From: Acanthochromis polyacanthus
Lineage: Eukaryota > Chordata > Actinopteri > Pomacentridae
DNA length: 64,000 nt
Assembly (NCBI RefSeq): GCF_021347895.1
Contig: NC_067113.1
Coordinates: 2,834,251 to 2,898,250, forward strand
Reading direction: 5' to 3'
Numbering within the stretch: position 1 is the stretch's first letter; each line of letters starts with the position of its first letter. The position numbers were made by a program, and so were the translations under genes. Below, one piece after another: positions 57,521-64,000 of the stretch. The notes under the pieces are model-generated. The model was not told where the DNA came from. It was given only the letters and a program-made list of their open reading frames with translations, and ran no database searches.

Positions 57521-57758
57521 AGGCGGCATGGCTCAGTGGGTAGAGTAGCCGTCTTGTAACTGGAAGGTTGCTGGTTCAATCCTTGGCCTGTCGAGCTCAT
57601 GTTGAGGTGTCCCTGAGCAAGACACCGAATCCCTATTTGCTCCTGGTGGGTCGTGGTTAGCGCCTTGCATGGCAGCTTCCACCATGTGTGTGTGAATGTG
57701 ATGTATCATGTAAAGCGCTTTGGATAAAAGCGCTATATAAATACAACCATTTACCATT
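57521..57758 (+). mobile_element. Full-length tRNA-derived SINE
   Basis: GGCGGCATGGCTCAGTGGGT contains an A box (TGGCTCAGTGGG-like) and CTGGTTCAATCCTTGG a good B box (57573-57582), the internal RNA polymerase III promoter of a tRNA. The body (GTGTCCCTGAGCAAGACACC, GGTTAGCGCCTTGCATGGCA) and the 3' tail (GCGCTTTGGATAAAAGCGCT ... CATTTACCATTT) match the partial copies at 32545-32685 and 32974-33185. No coding potential. Confidence 0.85.
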
Positions 57759-58087
57759 TTAAAGGATCACATCATTACTTTGGAGGGTTAAAATTTGCAC
57801 TGTGTTGTGACTTAACCTGCCCACTAAGGGCCAGTGATGATTGAGCAGCTTTGTCAAACAAATCTGGAAGTCTTCAAAAAGTTCTCAAGAAAGAGTCTTC
57901 AAGCAGTCTTCAGAGTCTGATGCGAATGGTGTTTATGCAATACAGAAGCTGTAAGAGCAAACAGCTCAAAGCATTACATCGTCTTATATACCTATGCAAA
58001 TTTCTCCTAAACAGTCCTCTTATGTTCTGAAAAGCCACAACCCATCATCCTAAGACCCAGTCAGGATGTATATGATGTAATCATATT

Positions 58088-58445
58088 GTTAAGATTTCTG
58101 AGGCTCAGGTGCAGGAAAGAGACGAGCAGATGCAGTAACAATAGTTTATTCACAAGAAGATTTATTTACAAAATTACAAATCCCAACGGAAGTACTAACC
58201 TGGAAGTTGAATCGGGATTCTAAGGTAACAACGGCTTGAAATACTACAGTGCACTTAATGGCTGGCAGATTAACCAAGAGATTCAAAAGAGAACTACAGT
58301 ACTGACTCACGGCAGATATATCCTGGGCAGGAAAGGGGAAACTAGGATTAACAAACAAATACAATACATAGAATGCAAATCACTGTAATCTGAACTAAAA
58401 TGTAACGACAGCAAGAATACAATTATGACAACAAAAACAAAAAAA
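58088..58445 (-). mobile_element. LTR-like fragment running into the assembly gap
   Basis: TGTTAAGATTTCTGAGGCTC followed by AGTTTATTCACAAGAAGATT has the layout of an LTR 3' end on the minus strand (TG...; polyadenylation-type TTTATT). It cannot be completed because of the N gap. Confidence 0.4.
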
Positions 58446-58545
58446 NNNNNNNNNNNNNNNNNNNNNNNNNNNNNNNNNNNNNNNNNNNNNNNNNNNNNNN
58501 NNNNNNNNNNNNNNNNNNNNNNNNNNNNNNNNNNNNNNNNNNNNN
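58446..58545. other. Assembly gap of 100 N
   Basis: Exactly 100 N, the conventional size for a gap of unknown length, between an A-rich left side and a T-rich tandem repeat. Confidence 1.
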
Positions 58546-58690
58546 TTTATTTCTCTTTATATTTCCACATTTATTTATTTATTTAATTATTTATTTCTCT
58601 TTATATTTCCACATTTATTTATTTAATTATTTATTTCTCTTTATATTTCCACATTTATTTATTTAATTATTTATTTATTTATATTTTGAT
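58546..58690. repeat. T-rich tandem repeat at the gap edge
   Basis: TTTATTTCTCTTTATATTTC then CACATTTATTTATTTAATTA repeats about three times with a period near 43-47 bases. The gap probably reflects collapse of this array. Confidence 0.85.
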
Positions 58691-58699
58691 TTGGCACTC

Positions 58700-58888
58700 C
58701 TATTGCTCCATACATTACGTTTGCGCTGGGAGCTGCTATGATTTGTGGAACTCACGGGAGGCGGGCCAAAATTGCGGGAAAGTTGTGGTGTTTGGACAAA
58801 ATTGCAAGGCCGCTCAAAATTCGGGGAGATTGGTTGATTTCGCCTGAATTCGCGAGATCGCAACATTGTGAATTCCTGGAGAGACTGT
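58700..58888. mobile_element. Right end of a DNA element of the GAATTCGCG type
   Basis: CTGAATTCGCGAGATCGCAA then GTGAATTCCTGGAGAGACTG resembles the end of a dispersed fish DNA repeat whose terminus reads CAGTCTCTCCAGGAATTC on the other strand. The partner terminus is missing, perhaps in the gap. Confidence 0.45.
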
Positions 58889-58889
58889 A

Positions 58890-59465
58890 AATTGCAACAG
58901 TGAATGCAATATGAAAGAAATATGATTGCTGGCTTGATTGTAATTTATTACATCATAATGAGGAAATATGAATATCTAAAGTACTGTTTAAATGTACCAC
59001 TAAGGAACAGTAAGTCCCACATTACCATCATTAAACATTTCATACTTACGATTAAGTTACCTGGGTAACATTAGATTGTGCTCCAATTTAAGCCACAAAA
59101 ATTAAACAAAAAATTCAGATGTTTTTGTTAAGATTTAACCAAAATCATGAGCTTTAACATATTGACCTGATCAGTTCTGTCGCCTACAACTGGGATGTGA
59201 AGTCTGGAATACCAATGCTGGATGAGAGAGTCAGATGCTTTGTATGTCCACTATCCACCCCAACTACCTCCTAGTAAGTCTGGAGCATTTCATAAATAAA
59301 ACATTTCATTTACTCCAAAGATAGCTGAAGAATAATGTCTGCCACCACAAGTGCAAGGACAATTTAATACTATACAAACACAATCTCCAGGCAACAGTGT
59401 TACAATAAGAGAAATTTGCTGTTTTGTTAGTTTTTCCTTGAGGCTATTATAGACAACAGTCTTCT
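58890..59465. other. Non-coding, nothing recognised
   Basis: No supported feature. Confidence 0.5.
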
Positions 59466-59469
59466 CCAG

Positions 59470-60170
59470 ATTATCAGGGCCTCCTCCTCAGCCCCCACCT
59501 GACCCCTCCTCCTCTGGCTCCCTCTCTCTCTCCTCCTCTCGCTCTCCCTCCTCCATTGCTGCTCAGCAGAGCCTTCCTCCTCAGCTGCCGCCAATCCACA
59601 ATCTCCCTCCACAGAATCCTGGGAAGTTGCGAGTTGTCACCACTGATTACACCTCTACCATAAAGACCGGTCTCACCTTCCATCCCCTGCCAGATCGTAA
59701 ATTCTGCTCCTGCAGTCAGTTGCCTTCTCACCTCTCTACATGCTTTCGGCTCTGCTTAAGAGTTTAGCTAACTTTGTGTTTCCTTGTTCCCAGTTCGACG
59801 CTCCAGTCCTGTTCCCGTCCTCCCTCCCCTGGAAACTCCTTACCCATCGAGCCATCCTGCTGAGTTCTCTGGTCCCCTGGAACACCCTGCTTTCCATCCC
59901 TCTCTGGAGCCGAAGCCTGCTCTCTGCCGCCTCACCCCTCTTCCCTGGCCGTCTGCCCTGCCACTGGTCCCTGGTCCCGTCGCTCCTTTCCCGTTCTCCT
60001 CACACCTCCTCAGTTCGTTCTCCAGACCCCTCACTCCTCCACCGTTTCCCTCCCACCACCTCGTCTCAGCTCACACAATTAAATCTGTTGTTCTGTATCA
60101 GTTTTTGCCTCCTCTGTGAGCTCTCTGCCCGGGTCCCCCCTCCCTCCCCCCCCTCCCTCCCAACACAGAT
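59470..60170 (+). mobile_element. C/T-rich LTR-like block, ends uncertain
   Basis: A gene-less block with CATAAAGACCGGTCTCACC near 59660 as a TATA-like start, long C/T-rich text, and ACAATTAAATCTGTTGTTCTG near 60072 as a polyadenylation-like signal. This is the same layout as the solo LTR at 8538-9139. No TG...CA ends with a duplication were found. The overlapping 145- and 111-codon frames are compositional, not genes. Confidence 0.45.
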
Positions 60171-60229
60171 AATGTGATTTTCAAAACAATAATCATAATA
60201 ATGATGAAGGCTCTATGTATTGCGCTATA

Positions 60230-60570
60230 TCTGCTTTTTAAAAATTATATTGTATTGTTAACCATGCCTGACGTACGTCAGCGAGGTTATTGCATTCGCT
60301 TCGGTATCTGGCTGGCTGGGTAAGTATGTTTGTATGTATGTATGTCCGGTCAGATATCTCTGCAAGTGCTGAAGTCAGGATAATCAAACTTGGCACTGAA
60401 GATCAGTCTAAGGTCCCCTGCTCACTTGTGGAGTTACAGGTCAGCAGATCAAGTTGGAAGGAATATACATAGAATGATCAAAATTGATACAGAGTATCAT
60501 GCATGGCAGGGTTTTCGCCAGGGCATGGTTTTCGCCAGCAGAGGGCGTGGTTCTGCCCTCTACTGAGGGC
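60230..60570 (+). repeat. Possible dispersed repeat with (GTAT)n and GTCTG words
   Basis: CATGCCTGACGTACGTCAGC, TGTTTGTATGTATGTATGTC and AAGTCAGGATAATCAAACTT resemble another common fish repeat. Class unknown. Confidence 0.35.
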
Positions 60571-61642
60571 TTGTCGAGTTATCACTGTTGCCAGTCAAAG
60601 AACAGATGGACATCTTCTTCTTTGTATGGGACAATCATTTACAACCATCCCAGCCTAGACTCAGAAGATTCTTCAGAATAGGCTTTGGTGATGAAAAAAT
60701 AAAGATATATAGCTGCGATCAAGACTCCATCAATACAAAAAGAAAACTGTTCAATAGCAGATCTGGAAGTTTTAGTTATTGTATTTGATGCAAATTGCTA
60801 TGAAGGCAGGGAACAAAAATGTCAAGTTTAGTTGTATGAACAAACCTCAGGTGTGCTGCCTCCCTGGCTCATAAACAGCTTATCATATCCTTTGGTAATG
60901 GAGCTCCTTCTGCCTTCCATCCAAGTCTCCTGATATGCGGTACAGTTTGCAGCCACCTAGGCCTCTTGCCAACCCCATCTATGCTTGCAGACCTCCTCGC
61001 AGTGGAGACTTTGGATGGCGAGGACTCGTGGTTGCCCTTGCAAGATGGGCTTCACAGTGTAAAAATACCCACTATCCTGTAGCCCCACCACCTCCAACTA
61101 AACAACACACTCCTGGTGGCCTGCTCGAAGCACTGACAGACTTGATGCTGAAGTGAAAATACACAGTAATACACAGTCCAGGCCAGAAACTCGAAGCCTT
61201 TACCTTAGAGTTGAGTGGCACGTTTTACCCAGTTGCCCTTTGTGATCAATTTTTCAGCTGTTTCACAAAGAATTACAGTAAAGATTATATTTAGCAAGGA
61301 AACAGGAAAACATTGCTGGGGAGAGGTATGTCTGGGCTACATACTTGACCTGCTGCCACTGAAACCCGAATAGTAGCGACTCTTAATGTGTACATATACA
61401 TCATATAATTGCAACTTAGGCAAAAGGTCCTTTTGATTTGTGTGAAAATGACCTCAAAGCCGCCCGTGACATTTAACAGAAACATATTGTGTGGATGTGG
61501 TGATTTCCAGGCGAGTGCTCCACTAACCACTTATTCGTCTTAAGGGCAGAGGTGCCTTAATTTCCTAAATATATTAAATAAAAGGTGACAATGCAATAAC
61601 CTCAGTGAACCCTGTGACATTTAAAATGAATGAGTCACAGTT

Positions 61643-61673
<31 letters not shown>

Positions 61674-61685
61674 CTCTGTCTCTCC

Positions 61686-61742
<57 letters not shown>

Positions 61743-63365
61743 TATACACTTTATGCAAGAGAAATGAGCTAAAGGGCAAAATGTGCACACTCACAAGTCT
61801 ACTTTCTAATATTAGTCAATGCCAAACATGCACTATAACTTTTGAGCCATCTTTGGAGCCATTTGTTACAGCAGACTAAGACAACCATTTACTTCCTGCC
61901 AGCTTACTGCTTTCCCAGTGTTACCATCCCATCCAGTTTGCCCCCTCACATGGTGAGCAGGGGATTCTGTGATTGAAGCCGATTTGCGACACAACCCAAA
62001 CTCTCTAAAGCTCAAAGCAGAGCAGTCAATACACACAAAGGAAATATCTCATAAAAGTGAAATCCCTGTTGACTGTGGTTTTATCTCGAACTGTCTTTTG
62101 TTATAGAAAATCATAACCACACACCTACAGTGATGCTGCAAAATCTGTCTACTTTGTACCAGACACTGCCCCCCTGCAGACATGAAGGGTGACTGCACTT
62201 ACAAGGGATTCCAATTGTGACAAGTTTCACAGCAAGAGAAAACTATCAGAACACTCAGTACTTCTCAAACCACTTCTCCAACATAACTCACTTCTGTGCT
62301 GTCAGGGAAGTCAGCTCTTGAATGCAGCTCAAGGTTGCGCTGAAAAGCCTAGCTGGATTATTTGGGGAAATTGCTTTGCAGAAAATGATGGGGACATATT
62401 AGAATGGTTAGTGAGCTAGAAAAGTGTTGCAGTTTTAGACAATTTGCCCAAGCAAGAAGCACTGTGATCATGACTGGATGATGAGACATGCTTAGCATTC
62501 TCACTGGACAATTTGGAGAGCTGTCTGTGAAAGTGCATGTTGCCCTGAGTGAAATGGATCAGTAGTATAGAAGAACCTCTTTTGACAAACTTTCTTCATT
62601 ACCTCCACTAAAATCTAAATGGGTGTAACAGACTATAAGGAAGGTATTAAATAAGCACCATTATTATTATTATCATTATTTTTATGTTTATTGTGTGGGT
62701 ACTTACCCATGAAGAGAACTTGCAGATGTTTCTGTCGTGAGTTGGACACACAAGCATACGGGCATTCACAAATAAACATACATATAGAGTTGTGAAAATG
62801 TACATACATTTGTTAGAACTATGTATATTATGTCAGCCTGGGGTTTTCAGTGATTTCTCTAGGTGTCCATTGTTTATAGTGCATTCATTAAAACACATGC
62901 ATCTTTGTCACAAAAACAATCATGTCTTTTGATTATTTCAAGAATTTATTGTAGATATTCTGAAAGTATGACAACATTTGCTGGGTCAAAAATATACAGA
63001 AAGCATTTCAATTATCAGTTTTGTTGATGTAGAAATCTGTGTTAGGCATTTTTTTTTAGTGTCATGGCCTCTTAACTTCTCTTGAGTGATTACCATTGAC
63101 TACAGCTGCTGATTCCTCTAAGCCAATTTAAATAGAGTCCATATTTATGTATGAAGTGCATGGCACAGTTGTTTCACTACCACTATCACTACTGAGTGGA
63201 CTACCTGCAGAGAGAAGTGATGTCAATTTAAAGAACTCAATTCTTCTAAGGGGAGAGGGGATGTCTGTGGTGGATACCTGGGTGTCAATTTAAACACATC
63301 AATGTGTTATATTAAGATATATGAAGATTAAAATGGAGGCGATAAACTCACGTTGTAATCATCAA
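60571..63365. other. Non-coding, with a (TC)n-(CA)n array at 61643-61740
   Basis: The TC run spans about 61643-61700 with short interruptions, followed by CA dinucleotides to 61739. No gene, RNA or mobile element was otherwise supported. Confidence 0.5.
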
Positions 63366-63374
63366 TGGCAGGGA

Positions 63375-63625
63375 CTATCCAGGGATTGTCCAGGTGGCTT
63401 CTCCATGGATTTCAGCTCTCCAAACCCTTTGTGGACTGGAGTCTTCATTCTGTAGTCTGAGATAAAACATTAACTGAGCAAATTACATGAGAAACAAGCA
63501 GAAAATTGTATGGTGTGTTCTTACCTGAGATGTGTTGTTATACCTGGCAACGTCATCCAGCTCTTCGTGTGGGATCTCATGGTGTTTCCAGGCGAGCTGA
63601 GAGAGACAAGTCTCTCCAGTGTGCC
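63375..63625 (-). other. Two exon-like segments with splice signals
   Basis: Minus-strand segment ending at about 63526 reads LAWKHHEIPHEELDDVARYN then NTSQ before a GTAAGA donor. After about 65 bases a CTCAG acceptor (about 63460) begins a second segment that ends in GATTACAAC before GTGAGT (about 63352). No phase keeps both segments open across the join. They may be remnants of a transposon-borne or host gene; I do not recognise the family. Confidence 0.3.
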
Positions 63626-63654
63626 CTAAGTCTGAGCCTCTCAAACTCTCACAT

Positions 63655-64000
63655 TAACTAAAGCCTCATCCACACGAAGACAAAACGAGGTCTAAACGCA
63701 TAAGTTTCTTGCTGAATCTGCATATCATCCACACGAAGACGGCGTTTTGGGGGTCTGTAAACTATCGTTTTTTGAAACCAGGTTCCAGAGTGGAAAGATT
63801 TTGAAACACCGTATAGGCAGCTCCGTGTTTACTGGCTACCCGCTACTTTTCAGATACGCTTGCGTCATAGTTTCATATCTTCATTGACACGCATGCGCCA
63901 CACGCGGCAACGAAGCTAGTGACCCTACTATCCCTTTTGCAGCAAAATCTCTTTCTTCCCAATCACCACTGAGTTAAACAAACAATTATCGAGGACACAT
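63655..64000. mobile_element. Left part of a dispersed DNA repeat reaching the window edge
   Basis: CCTCATCCACACGAAGACAA and again ATCATCCACACGAAGACGGC, then TTGAAACCAGGTTCCAGAGT, recalls a common fish non-autonomous repeat beginning with ATCCACACG words. It continues past the window end, so termini cannot be judged. Confidence 0.4.

Noticed and set aside
59740..60177. 145-codon and overlapping 111-codon ORFs
   Set aside because: Compositional ORFs in C/T-rich LTR-like sequence, with no domain.

Overview
The window looks like transposon-rich intergenic or intronic DNA from a vertebrate, most likely a ray-finned (teleost) fish. I see no exon of a recognisable host gene. The evidence is the repeat mixture: a Helitron/Helentron with PIF1 helicase and endonuclease, Tc1-like transposons with IR/DR termini, several hAT elements, a piggyBac MITE, CR1-group (L2/Rex-like) LINEs, tRNA-headed SINEs, a Ty3/Gypsy-type LTR element and long (CA)n/(AT)n arrays. 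The assembly has one 100-base N gap at 58446-58545.

Region 1-11 kb holds a Helentron-like element read on the minus strand. Its Rep-helicase-endonuclease polyprotein (626-6154) is broken by frameshifts and nonsense codons, although the helicase part is still one 720-codon ORF. Just upstream on the same strand is an uninterrupted three-exon gene (6398-7816) for a small protein resembling the herpesvirus-tegument-type cysteine peptidase family C76. A partial duplicate of its first two exons lies further upstream and is split by a solo LTR with a 5-bp target duplication. Beyond that, a run of well-formed exons (9552-10612) encodes an unrecognised protein.

Region 11-25 kb is a stack of DNA transposons: a hAT MITE with an 8-bp duplication, a THAP-bearing element with long GC-rich inverted termini, two elements with 6-bp duplications, and nested inside them a small hAT MITE, a piggyBac MITE and a complete Tc1-like transposon (23103-24737) with an intact DD34E transposase.

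Region 25-45 kb contains a 3' half of a Gypsy-type element, SINEs, a cluster of palindromes at 29.1-29.3 kb, a nearly complete hAT (33593-36787, perfect 8-bp duplication), an (AT)n array invaded by both a palindromic MITE and a Tc1-like copy, and a 1.15-kb hAT carrying a single BED-finger exon (43007-44154, perfect 8-bp duplication).

Region 45-64 kb is mainly decayed LINEs, LTR fragments, SINEs and unassigned non-coding sequence, including one stretch (about 48990-49310) that could be a conserved non-coding element. Functionally, the window is a record of successive transposon insertions; the best candidate for something unusual is the Helentron-linked peptidase gene with its upstream companion exons.
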